64,000 nucleotides of DNA from Archivesica marissinica (taxonomy: Eukaryota > Mollusca > Bivalvia > Venerida > Vesicomyidae), in assembly GCA_014843695.1 (NCBI GenBank), contig CM026403.1, forward strand, positions 3,286,150 to 3,350,149. Reading direction: 5' to 3'. Numbering within the stretch: position 1 is the stretch's first letter; each line of letters opens with the position of its first letter. A program made the position numbers and the translations under genes. Positions 1-11,000 of this stretch are shown in pieces. The notes beneath the pieces are model-generated. The model was not told the DNA's origin, made no database searches, and saw nothing but the letters and a program-made list of their open reading frames with translations.

Positions 1-71
1 TGAGCAACACACTGGGCTCATGGATGGTATGTTCGTCCCACGGCTATGCCGTACTAAAATTACGAATATAT

Positions 72-238
72 CAACAATACCAGTAAGCAGCCAACCTGTA
101 TTAAGCAGCCAACCTGTATTAAGCAGCCAGTTCCCAGGTTCCCAAATATGTTGTTTTATTATACACTTAACCTCTATTAAGCATAAATATGTGCTAAGCA
201 GCCACTTTATGTGATTCCCTTGACTGACTGCTTATGGT
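72..238. mobile_element. Truncated MITE relic (AAGCAGCC family)
   Basis: The stretch carries the same interior as the complete elements at 6294-6502 and 49067-49244: repeated AAGCAGCCAACCTGTATT, then GGTTCCCAAAT, TTATTATACA and TGACTGCTTA. Neither terminal inverted repeat is intact here, so it is a decayed or truncated copy just upstream of the ZP gene. Confidence 0.65.
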
Positions 239-240
239 AG

Positions 241-265
241 CCTGGGAACAGGCTTTGTTCCCAGG
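241..265. repeat. Perfect 10-bp hairpin, probable MITE remnant
   Basis: CCTGGGAACA (241-250) and TGTTCCCAGG (256-265) are perfect inverted repeats around a 5-base loop. The left arm with its preceding TAG equals the left end of the MITE at 50820-50970, so this is more likely an element remnant than a regulatory hairpin. Confidence 0.55.
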
Positions 266-559
266 ATACATGTAGAGTTAACCAGTAGCAGTTATGCCAC
301 ATATTACATACCCAATAATATCGTACCTCGTTATTCTATGCTATGTTATGTACGCCCGTGGTGACAATTATTATTGTTTTACACTATGATCAAATTAATT
401 GTTCTATCGTGTTCTCGCCAATCGTGCCGTTATTTATGAATTCTTTATGAGAATACGTAACATCTCATAAGCATTTCCAAAAGAGGACGAAACAGGTGCT
501 ATAAGACTAAATATTGTTATGAACAGTATAATATGCGATAATAATACAAAACACGTTTG

Positions 560-567
560 TATAAATA
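560..567 (+). promoter_or_regulatory. TATA box of ZP gene copy A
   Basis: TATAAATA lies about 25-30 bp before the likely transcript start. The motif and the following bases (TCAGAGCATGGCCAGGAACT) recur on the minus strand at 51254-51261 in front of gene copy B. Conservation between the two copies supports a real core promoter. Confidence 0.6.
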
Positions 568-589
568 TCAGAGCATGGCCAGGAACTCT

Positions 590-656
590 ACCATAGCCAG
601 CCAATCTGCTAGCCGAGTCGAACGTCAGTTTCCTCTAAACGAAAGCGTACAACAAG
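590..656 (+). other. 5'UTR non-coding exon of ZP gene copy A
   Basis: The start is approximate, set by the TATA box at 560. The exon ends at a good donor, CAAG|GTAATA, after 656. The same block with the same donor is present inverted at 51165-51230. The next exon starts at 1797 after TTTCAG, with 12 bases of UTR before ATG 1809 (A at -3). Without RNA evidence the exact transcription start is inferred. Confidence 0.6.
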
Positions 657-917
657 GTAATATTTTCTTTTCATTTGTTTTCCTGGATTTAGTATTAATA
701 TAAATGGGTTATGTACAGTTTCGGAATGTATTGTCTATGTCGTTGTATTACTATGCATGGTATGCACGTTAAATATCAGTTAACATGCAGAAATATTCGC
801 AATTCGGCCTATTTTGCATATTCTAGTTTCTCTTAATGTATGTTGAGGGTTTTTCTTACAATCTGGAGTCACCATTATATTGGATTATTTTCTCAGCACA
901 ATTGATTCTGACCGCCA

Positions 918-1400
918 TATGATAATAGCGCTTCGATATTAAAATGAATGGTCTCAATGGAAACAATATCGTATTGTCTACCTACCAAAGACGTACAGTA
1001 CCAATGAAGCAAAGTCTGTTTACTGTAAAAGTTGTAATATCGTATTTATGGTCAAACCAACTGTTTTCTTGTGGTGTACGTTGTACTCATGTTAGTATGT
1101 AGATTTGGTAGCGTCGATGTTACACCCGCTTTATTGCTATTTGGAAATATGATAATAGCGCTTCGATATTAGAATGAATGGTCTCAATGGAAACAAGATC
1201 GTACAGTACCAATGAAGCCAAGTCTATTTACTTGTAATATCGTAATTATGGTCAACACAATTGTTTTCTTGTGATGTACGTTGTGTTCCTGTTCGTCTGT
1301 TTAATGCATACTTCAACTTCAATGTGATAACTCGTCGAAAGCTGTAGTACATACATACTTGGTAACGTCGACGTTACACCCGCTGTATTGCTATGTGGAT
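918..1400 (+). repeat. Two-copy direct repeat in the first intron
   Basis: A block beginning ATATGATAATAGCGCTTCGA at about 918 recurs at 1147. Both copies continue through GAATGGTCTCAATGGAAACA, a GTACAGTACCAATGAAGC stretch, TTGTTTTCTTGTG and GTTACACCCGCT. The copies are about 230-250 bp each and diverged by small indels. This is a local tandem duplication with no coding content. Confidence 0.8.
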
Positions 1401-1808
1401 AGCTCGTCGACATTTCTCGGCACTTCGATCCTTTGAATGAGTGTAGCCTTTGCGTTGTCGATATGTGCCTACCACAACACTGTCTACCTCCCAGTTTTGT
1501 ACGCTGTGTTTTCAAGTTTGATATATAAAGTTTGATGGGTTGATGTCACTTTGTCTGGTTTCATACAGCCACGAACTCAGTTCTTGAGAAAATAAGGCAT
1601 GTACACTCGGTGCCATTTTGTTTACTTCGAGTAGCGTCTCAGTTTGTCATATTTGACAGATAACATATGCTTGTAGTTTACTTGTAATATTTGTCCGTGT
1701 GCCTTTGCAAATAGTTCTATAGATGGTTGAACGGTATATGAGCAGGTTTGTGGTGATGGTCAATTTTGTATCTATTTAATGGTTTCTACATTTCAGTTTG
1801 CCGACAAA

Positions 1809-4800
1809 ATGACGAGCAAAGTGTTGATTGCGTTTTCACTGATGATAGCAGGAGCTCTTGCCTTCAATCCAATATGTAAGTATGAAACAAATACATATAC
1901 ACCTATATAAGGACTTTAATAACAAGAACTACATGTTCACCTCAAACATTCATGTTCCCCAATTGATATATTCTTACTATACAGATATATCAGTCTCAAT
2001 TAATAACGTTCGACGTTTTCAAAACAAATATCTCCATAATCAGTATTCATTCATGATTACAGGGACAATTCGCATGGTTCCCGTACCTTCCATCTTGTAT
2101 AAATGCTAGAATAATGCCATGTATAAATTGGTAAACTGATGTACTTAAGCATGCATTCTTAGTGACAATACTGATCCACATGATCAGATTGGTCCATGAG
2201 GTATATATGACCCAGTTCTCTTTTTCTGATACTTGTCATTTTCTGCATGAGACAATTAGGCCATGTTATGTACAATTACGTCAATGGCTATAGTTCATGA
2301 TTACTTGTATTCTAGTGGAGGTGACAAGCTGCACAAAGAGCAAGCTAGAACTGACATTGACTAATGGCTCCGATACCGGAATTATATATATCCAAGGACA
2401 AGGTACAGCCTGTCGACAATTTACAACATTGGGTGTATCGTATTACACCATCGACTTCGGCTCTTGTGGAATTGTATGGGTGAGTATCGCGCATAGATAG
2501 TTCCATCCTGGTCTGTATTAATGTTCACCTTATTACGGTAGATTACCCAAGATAGTCATCAGTCAATACTGAAGACATCCTTACAAAACAACTGTTATGT
2601 CCCATGAATTAAGGACAGATCGAACCTCGGGGGCGAGTTGGACTATGGACGAGTCCGGTCGTATTTGTGGCCATACGACAATCTTGACCAGGGGCAAGCT
2701 GGGCCACATTCGTGAACCAGTCTGTGCACAATAAATATTGGCGATGGACATGTCGGACCATATAGGCCTAAGTGGATATGTTTGGCTATCAAAAATAAAT
2801 CAAGGACTGATATATTACATGGTTCGACTCGACCATACACAATTCCCATTACATCACCTGATTTTGACCATAGAACATCGGCAGAATGTGTTTAGAACTA
2901 AATGTAGAATAGCGAGTTGCAGAAACATTATCAAACATAAACGCATAATTGTGAATTCCCCCATTTAGCACAAACATATACTGAGATAGGAGGGTTATAT
3001 GAAACTTCCTAATGGTACCTGGTGCCTGCACATATATCAAGCCCAAGCCCCTGGCGACAAACAGATACCTGTCGTACATATTAATACTTATTTCTTATAT
3101 TTCTCCAGGAGGAAAGTTTCAAGGTGATGGTACAGAAGAAGTCTCTGTATCAGACAGGTGACGACAAGCAGATTCCCGTCATGTGCATTGCCGACCTCGG
3201 AGATTTGACGGTCAGCAACAACCTTGACATGGCGTAAGTTCAACTATGTCACCATCTCAAATAATAGTATATGTACATTACATCGCTGTTACACTGTGGC
3301 ATATTGAAATTCCTGGCACTGTATAATAATGAAACAAATTTCGATTTGTATTGTAACTGCGCATTATAACAGACAAACTTGTGATAAAGATCATATCCGA
3401 AAGAAGATCACCCTTTTGAGTTCCAATCCATTTATGGCCAATCCATGTTAACATGTAAACAAATACCACCATTCCGGCCTCCCAGCAATTCATTACCAAT
3501 CCTTGTTGACGTGTAAACAAACACCACCATTCTGGTGTTCCAGCAATTCATTACCAATCCATGTTAAGGTGTAAACAGAGACCACCATTCTTGCTTTCCG
3601 TCAGTTCATTACCATTCCATGTTAACATGCAAGCAAATACCACCATTTCCGTCAGTTCATTACCATTCCATGTTAACATGCAAGCAAATACCACCATTTC
3701 GGTCTCCTGTCAGTTCATTACCAATCCATGTTAACATGCAAGCAAATGCCACCATTTCGGTTTCCTGTCAGTTCATTACCAATCCATGTTAACATGCAAG
3801 CAAATACCACCATTTCGGTCTCCTGTCAGTTCATTACCAATCCATGTTAACATGCAAGCAAATACCACCATTTCGGTCTCCCGTAAATTCATTACCAATC
3901 CATGTTAACATGCAAGCAAATACCACCATTTCGGTCTCCCGTCAGTTCATTACCAATCCATGTTAACATGCGAGCAAATGCCACCATTTCGGTCTCCCGT
4001 CAATTCATTACCAATCCATGTGAACATGCAAGCAAATACCACCATTCTGATCTCGCAATAATTCATTACCAATCCATGTTAACATGCAAGCAAATACCAC
4101 CATTCTGATCATGCAATAATTCATTACCAATACATATTAACGTGTAAACAAAGACCACCGTTCATATACAACCATTCCACTGGGTGGTTTATATAGACCG
4201 TTTTTACTGTATCGGTTTATAACCGAGCTTTCAACCATACGTTTCAACTTTACACTACAACATTTGCAACTAATTTGAATAAAACTGAATGGATACTTGA
4301 TGTTTTACCAGTCTGATTAAAAATTATTCGTTTCCAGTGACAAAGATGATGACGCCGGCCTGAATAAGACGGTTAAACCCACAGCTACTATGACCTTGTA
4401 CAAAAACGGTGAAAACATCAATGGCGGAACCGTCAAACTCACCGACACAATTAGTTTGGTCATGGCACTGGACTCCGAATTTACCGGTATGTCACTATTA
4501 TATCGTCGAAAGCGGAACTACCAAACTAACTGACCGTGGAAATGTTTCTTAAAATCGAATATAATTTGTAACCATCATTGTATGATGTAACCTTAATTAA
4601 GTTGTATGTCCTTGTTCAAAGTAAGTTAGAACGTATTAACGTTGATAGTTATAGTGTGTATGTCGGGTACAGTACGTATGATACGTTTAACTATGAATAA
4701 TGATATGTATGTCTTTACAGAGGATTTCGACATCAAAGCCAAATCTTGCTTCGCCGACAACATCGAAATCATCATAAACGCGTAAGTTGTATATTCATGT

Positions 4801-7698
4801 ATCTGCTGTATAACTAATCAGTTAAAGCGAGATGCTTCTAGTGAAACATTTGGTCTCGAGAATATTACATTGTTGGTCTCTTCCATAGCGTTAGGTCCCT
4901 ACAACGGTCTATAACTCGAATCCCGTTATGGCTGTCGAACTGTTTCATTTGAAGAAACTATCAAGCTCGTATGCATACGTCCAGTGGTTCAACATGGCTG
5001 GCTGACAGGACCTAATGTACCGCTTGGAGGGTATCTGTGATAATAGATAGCAGTTGGAAAGTCGTTATATAACCAACATTGAAGTCGCAATCGTTAGGAA
5101 CTATTACTCATAGCATACATCATGAAAACTATAAGACAATGTAATAAAATAGCGCAACGCAACAACTGATTAGCGCAGTGGTTAGCGCGCTCGCTTCTCA
5201 CCAATGCAACCGGGTTCGATCCTCGGACCGGGAAGTATGTGAGATGGTACGATGGTCACGAGATCGGACAGGTGGGGTTTCTCCGGGTGCTCCGGTTTCC
5301 TCCCACACGAATTACGACATATACGCTTTCATCGGCGCAAACGAGAGTGATTAATATAAGTTGTTAGAACTTGCTTCGCAATCGTTGTAAAATAAATAGA
5401 GTTTAAACTTTTAAGATTAAAGTACAAACCGTGTATGCTAAGTGCTTACTACATCGACGAGAAGTTAGTCCTCTAAGTCGCCGAATGCGAATCATTATAT
5501 ACATTGAACGGTAGTATTACGCAATTGAACATGTGACTATTTTACAATGATACATAGTAGTAAACAACCATTATGTTTTGTAGTTGTCCCGTGGATATTG
5601 AACTGTTCCCCCACATCAGCCACGTGTCGATGGGAATTATCCAGGCCCAGTTTGGAGCATTCAGAACAACATCTCTCGCCGGTGGCTCCGTGGCTATGCC
5701 GTTCTCATGCACCCTTAAAGTTTGTCTCGGAGACTGCACCCCAGTGAGTATTTATTATGAATTACCTTTAATTTGTTACCCTGAACTACTTCATAAACTT
5801 TATGAATGATGTGGCCTGTCTGTGATCCAGTCTGCGAGTTGTCACCATTAGACAACTGGCCAACTCGACATTGATATTGCTAGAAACTCAATGCGGTTTA
5901 TATTATTTTTCATTGGCGGGGTGATAGACCATGGATTGTCGACTGTTCCCCATGCTACATAAAATGCAACTGTACAAATATATCTGCTGTGGAAGATTTA
6001 ATAACGTCAGCTGTTGTTTTGGTGTCTATTTTCTAATACTGTAAAACAAAAAATGTCTATTCTACAAATTAACAGTTAAGTCAGTTTTATTCATTCACTC
6101 CAAAGACAAACACCGTTACTGAATAGAATATTTATTTATATCAAGAAGCTAACTAAAACAGGTTTACTTATATGGACATAAGCCAGGCTACGAACCCGAA
6201 CCACTAGGATATCGCCTAGCAATAATAAATCCGACCACGTAAGCTTAGGAACTTTCCGGAAACTAGTTCCTAGTATTTAGTGCTATGAAAATACAGTCAA
6301 TATTGTGTTAGTGGTCAGTATTTAGGTTAGTATTAAACAGCCAACCTGTATTAAGCAGCCAACCTGTATTAAGCAGCCAGTTTCCTGATTCCCAATATGA
6401 TGGTTTATTATACATGTGTCGTCTATTAAGCTGACACCTGTGCTAATTAAGCAGCCAGTTTCTGAGATTCCAGTGGCTGGCTGCTTAGGACATGTTTGAT
6501 TGTACACGTATTCCATCTGTGATTGCAGACCACATGCAGTGACGGAATTGACAGCTACGGCAGAAAGAAGAGAGCTATTTCCAAACGTCAAGCTGAGGAC
6601 AACGCCATGGAGGACGTTAGTGTTGGTTCATCTATCACCATATCAACAGAAGAGGTCGTCATAGAAAGTAAGTAAACAGTTGTGTGTAAGCATCTAATAT
6701 GTCAGGCTTCAGCACATTGTAGTTGATCTGCGTGTGTATGAATAAATGTAGCATCCGAGGTGGAATGTATGATTATTTTAAACTACCGATTAAATAAGTT
6801 CAACGGGTAAACATCAAACGCCCAATGGGACAGGCATATACTGTCCCAGTCGACACTGGAGATACGTGATCTAAATACGACCTGAGTAGCAAATCAGACC
6901 GGATAACAAACAATGACCAAATAGTAATAAATACCATAACTATCATAGGTTAAATGTATTCGTCTTATCGAAATTCTGTAATCTCCTTAGACATCATTAC
7001 TTGCCCAGATGCATTAATAGGGTGGCGAGTATAAACAAATCATAGGAATGGTGAAATAAATACTGTATCCGCCTCGTAACTGCTGGGATGTGAACTAAAG
7101 CCCCGTCAGAACGAAGGCGGCGGTGTCATTATCCAAGACGGTTAACCCACACTGATTCTGCTCTCTCACTCGAAACGATGGATTCCCTTAGTAATGAAAT
7201 TTGTAGAATGCTTGAACTAAAAGAAATGTGTATAAACAATATAGATCTAAATAAGTCGAAATGAAATTGCTGCTGTCAAAATAGTGTCTAATTAGATCTG
7301 ACATACATATTTATGTAATTTCCCATATATATATATATATGTATGCATCATCCGAGCGTCCATTTCATTATGCTGCATGTTATATAATACAAACTGCATA
7401 CACTAATAATACAGATACAGAAGACAACATCAACCTGCGTATGGGACAGGGGGTGTTTGTTGCCATGACACCATGACATATCGTCTGTAACAACACTTTT
7501 TATTTTCTAGGTCCAGAAGACAGTAACAAACTGTGTATGGGCCAGGGCGTGTTCGTTGTTCTGATGGTCGTTATGGTCGGTGGTCTCGTTGCCACATCTG
7601 TCACCACGGTAATCCTCATCAGAAAGCTGCAGTTCAAAGCCAGCATCCTGAACAAACTTAACTCTGGTAACCCAATGACGTCAGTAGTGTCGTCATAG
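1809..7698 (+). CDS. ZP-module type I transmembrane protein (gene copy A), 8 coding exons, 350 aa
   Basis: Coding exons are 1809-1875, 2316-2479, 3109-3233, 4338-4486, 4721-4781, 5584-5743, 6529-6667 and 7511-7698. Every junction is GT-AG and the frame closes at TAG 7696-7698. Residues 1-19 form a signal peptide (MTSKVLIAFS...GALA). Residues 24-245 form a ZP module: four ZP-N cysteines (28, 55, 73, 103) and six ZP-C cysteines (178, 190, 231, 236, 240, 245), with the typical stretches KSCFADN, NACPVDIELF and FSCTLKVCLGDC. Dibasic sites RKKR (254-257) and SKR (260-262) look like the consensus furin cleavage site. A hydrophobic helix spans about 302-325, followed by a 25-residue cytoplasmic tail. 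NGS (39) and NKT (128) are possible N-glycosylation sites. Known for the family: ZP modules polymerise into extracellular filaments or coats after furin-type cleavage. The coat or tissue served here cannot be told from sequence. Domain call is confident; exon ends were chosen by splice sites and frame. Confidence 0.9.
3422..4160. repeat. 58-bp minisatellite in intron 3 of the ZP gene
   Basis: About 12-13 tandem copies of a 58-bp unit containing CATTACCAATCCATGTTAAC and GCAAATACCACCATT. Central copies (3653-4020) are nearly identical and the edges are more diverged, the usual pattern for an array turned over from the middle. It lies between exons 3109-3233 and 4338-4486 and is removed by splicing. 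Confidence 0.9.
5167..5412 (+). mobile_element. tRNA-derived SINE in intron 5
   Basis: The tRNA-like head has a pol III A box (TAGCGCAGTGG, 5171-5181) and B box (GGTTCGATCC, 5213-5222). A central part with CTCCGGTTTCCTCCCAC follows, resembling conserved central domains of known animal SINEs. The 3' tail (ATAAGTTGTTAGAACTTGC to AAATAAATAGAGTTTAAA) is shared with copies at 49580-49806 and 62596-62779 and a tail fragment at 54658. Full length about 245 bp, sense to the host gene. Confidence 0.85.
6294..6502. mobile_element. MITE with TA target duplication, in intron 6
   Basis: It begins CAGTCAATATTG and ends ATGTTTGATTG, imperfect inverted ends flanked by TA on both sides (6292-6293 and 6503-6504). 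The interior matches the 49067-49244 element (GTTAGTGGTCA, AAGCAGCCAACCTGTATT, GGCTGCTTA). TA duplication and CAGT ends fit a non-autonomous Tc1/mariner-pogo type element. Its right end lies 26 bp before exon 7. Confidence 0.75.
7325..7342. repeat. AT microsatellite in intron 7
   Basis: Short run of alternating TA dinucleotides in intron 7, with no evident function. Confidence 0.7.
7415..7476 (+). pseudogene. Decayed or alternative copy of the last ZP exon
   Basis: After an AG at 7413-7414 the sequence reads, in the phase required by exon 7, NTEDNINLRMGQGVFVAMTP then TGA (7474-7476). The true last exon reads SPEDSNKLCMGQGVFVVLMV from 7511. Similarity fades soon after the stop. Most likely a partial tandem duplicate of exon 8. 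If spliced it would end the protein before the membrane helix, giving a soluble form of about 308 residues. Confidence 0.6.
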
Positions 7699-8065
7699 AT
7701 GCAGACAATAAAGGCTTGGTCATGGATGATGATTCCAAGTGAACGGACTTTGACATAAGAGCAAACGGCCAGTCGACTAAAACGAAATATATATCGTGAC
7801 TCGCTAGATATTGAAATACATTAAGTGTTGAAACATTAACGTTAAAATAGGTCATCTCGTTGTATGGATGCAAACACACATCTACTGTGAGCTGTCCGTG
7901 CCGATGAAAAATGTAGCTTAACAGAAGTTAGAATAACTATCTCGAATCTCTATGAACAAAAATCGAAGTTCGTAAATTTCTAATCTATTGATGTTGTGTT
8001 CTTTTAGTTGATTCCTTGTCCTTACAAAATTGTTACTGTCGTTTGTTTGCATGACAAGCTTTTGA

Positions 8066-8071
8066 AATAAA
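8066..8071 (+). terminator. Poly-A signal of ZP gene copy A
   Basis: Canonical AATAAA, 368 bp after the stop codon and the best candidate in the 3'UTR. The 36-bp satellite starts about 40 bp beyond it, so the cleavage site would fall almost at the array edge. Confidence 0.7.
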
Positions 8072-11000
8072 AACGTTAAAAACTACTATTGGTGTCTTCA
8101 GTTATTAGGGAAGAATAAGCGAGTGTAACATAGAGTTTGGTGTGGGAGGTATAACCGAGGGTAACGTAGAGATTGATGTGGGAAGTATAACCGATTGTAA
8201 CGTAGAGATTGATGTGGGAAGTATAACCGAGGGTAACGTAGAGATTGATGTGGGAAGTATAACCGATTGTAACGTAGAGATTGATGTGAGAAGTATAACC
8301 GAGTGTAACGTAGAGATTGATGTGGGAAGTATAACCGATTGTAACGTAATGATTGATGTGGGAAATATAACCGAGTGTAACGTAGATATTGATGTTGGAA
8401 GCATAGCCGAGTGTAACGTAGATATTGATGTGGGAAGTATAAGCTAGTGTAACATAGAGTTTGGTGTGGGAAGTATAACCGAGTGTAACGTAGAGATTGA
8501 TGTGGGAAGTATAACCGAGTGTAACGTAGAGATTGGTGTGGGAAGTATAACCGAGTGTAACGTAGAGTTTGGTGTGAGAAGTATACCCGAGTGTAACGTA
8601 GAGTTTGGTGTGGGAAGCATAACCGAGTGTAACGTAGAGATTGGTATGGGAAGTATAACCGAGTGTAACGTAGAGTTTGGTGTGGGAAGTATAACCGAGT
8701 GTAACATAGATATTGTTGTGGGTAGAATAGCCGAGTGTAACGTAGAGATTGATGTGGGAAATATAACAGAGTGTAACGTAGAGATTGATGTGGGAAATAT
8801 AACCGAGTGTAACATAGAGATTGATATTGTGAGCATAGCCGAGTGAAACGTAGAGATTGATGTTGGGGTATAGCCAAGTGTACCGTAGAGATTGGTGTGG
8901 GACGTATAACCGAGTGTAACGTAGAGATTGATGTGGGAAGTATAAGCTAGTGTAACATAGAGTTTGGTGTGGGAAGTATAACCGAGTGTAACGTAGAGAT
9001 TGATGTGGGAAGTATAACCGAGTGTAACGTAGAGATTGGTGTGGGAAGTATAACCGAGTGTAACGTAGAGTTTGGTGTGGGAAGCATACCCGAGTGTAAC
9101 GTAGAATTTGGTGTGGGAAGTATAACCGAGTGTAACGTAGAGATTGGTGTGTGAAGTATAACCGAGTGTAACGTAGAGTTTGGTGTGGGAAGTATAACCG
9201 AGTTTAACGTAGAGATTGATGTGGGAAATATGACCGAATGTAACGTAGATATTGGTGTGGGAAGAATAACCAAGTGTAACGTAGATATTGATGTTGTGAG
9301 TATAACCAAGTGTAACGTAGAGATTGATGTGGGAAGTGTAACCGAGTGTAACGTAGATATTGATGTTGTGAGTATAACCAAGTGTAACGTAGAGATTGAT
9401 ATGGGAAGTTATCACCGAGTGTAACGTAGATATTGATGTGGGAAGTATCACCGAGTGTAACGTAGATATTGATGTTGTGAGTATAACCGAGTATAACGTA
9501 GAGATTGATGTGTGAAATATAACCAAGTGTAACGTAGAGATTGATGTGGGAGGCATAACCGAGTGTAACGTAGAGAATGATGTGGGAAGCATAACCGAGT
9601 GTAACGTAGATATTGATGATGTGAGTATAACCGAGTATAACGTAGAGATTGATGTGGGAAATATAACCAAGTGTAACGTAGAGATTGATGTGGGAGGCAT
9701 AATCTAGTATAACATAGAGAATGATGTGGGAAGCATAACCGAGTGTATCGTAGAGATTGATGTGGGATGTATCACTGAGTATAACATAGATATTGATGTT
9801 GTGAGTATAACCGAGTGTAACGTAGAGAATGATGTGGGAAGCATAACCGAGTGTATCGTAGAGATTGATGTGGGATGTATCACTGAGTGTAACGTAGATA
9901 TTGATGTTGTGAGTATAACCGAGTGTAAAGTAGAGATTGATGTTGTGAATATAACCGAGTGTAACGTAGAGATTGATGTGGGAAGTATAACCGAGTGTAA
10001 CATAGAGATTGATGTGGGAAGTATAACCGAGTGTAACGTTGAGATTGATATGGGAAGTATAACCGAGTGTAACATAGAGATTGATGTGGGAAGTATAACC
10101 GAGTGTAACGTAAATATTGTTGTGGGAAGTATAACCGAATGTAACGTAGAGATTGATGTGGGAAGAATAACCGAGTTTAACGTAGAGATTGATGTGGGAA
10201 ATATAACCGAGTGTAACGTAGAGATTGATATTGTTAGCATAGCCGAGTGAAACGTAGAGATTGATGTGGGAGGCATAATCGAGTATAACATAGAGAATGA
10301 TGTGGGAAGCATAACCGAGTGTATCGTAGAGATTGATGTGGGATGTATCACTGAGTATAACGTAGATATTGATGTTGTGAGTATAACCGAGTGTATCATA
10401 GAGATTGATGTGGGATGTATCACTGAGTGTAACGTAGATATTGATGTTGTGAGTATAACCGAGTGTAAAGTAGAGATTGATGTTGTGAATATAACCGAGT
10501 GTAACGTAGAGATTGATGTGGGAAGTATAACCGAGTGTAACGTTGAGATTGATATGGGAAGTATAACCGAGTGTAACATAGAGATTGATGTGGGAAGAAT
10601 AACCGAGTTTAACGTAGATACTAATGTGGGAAGTATAACCGAGTGTAACGTAGAGATTGATGTGGGAAGCATAACCGAGTGTAAGGTAGATATTAATGTG
10701 GGAGGAAAAACCGAGTGTAACGTAGATACTGATGTGGGAAGTATAACCAAGTGTAACATAGAATTTGGTTTGGGAAGTATAACCGAGTGTAACGTAGAGA
10801 TTGATGTGGGAAGTATAACCTAGTGTAACGTAGAGATTGGTGTGGGAAGTATAACCGAGTGTAACGTAGAGTTTGGTGTGGGAAGTATACCCGAGTGTAA
10901 CGTAGAATTTGGTGTGGGAAGTATAACCGAGTGTAACGTAGAGATTGGTGTGGGAAGTATAACCGAGTGTAACGTAGAGTTTGGTGTGGGAAATATGACC

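Noticed and set aside
3902..4108. 68-codon ORF in intron 3
   Set aside because: Generated by the 58-bp minisatellite; not in phase with the gene's splicing.
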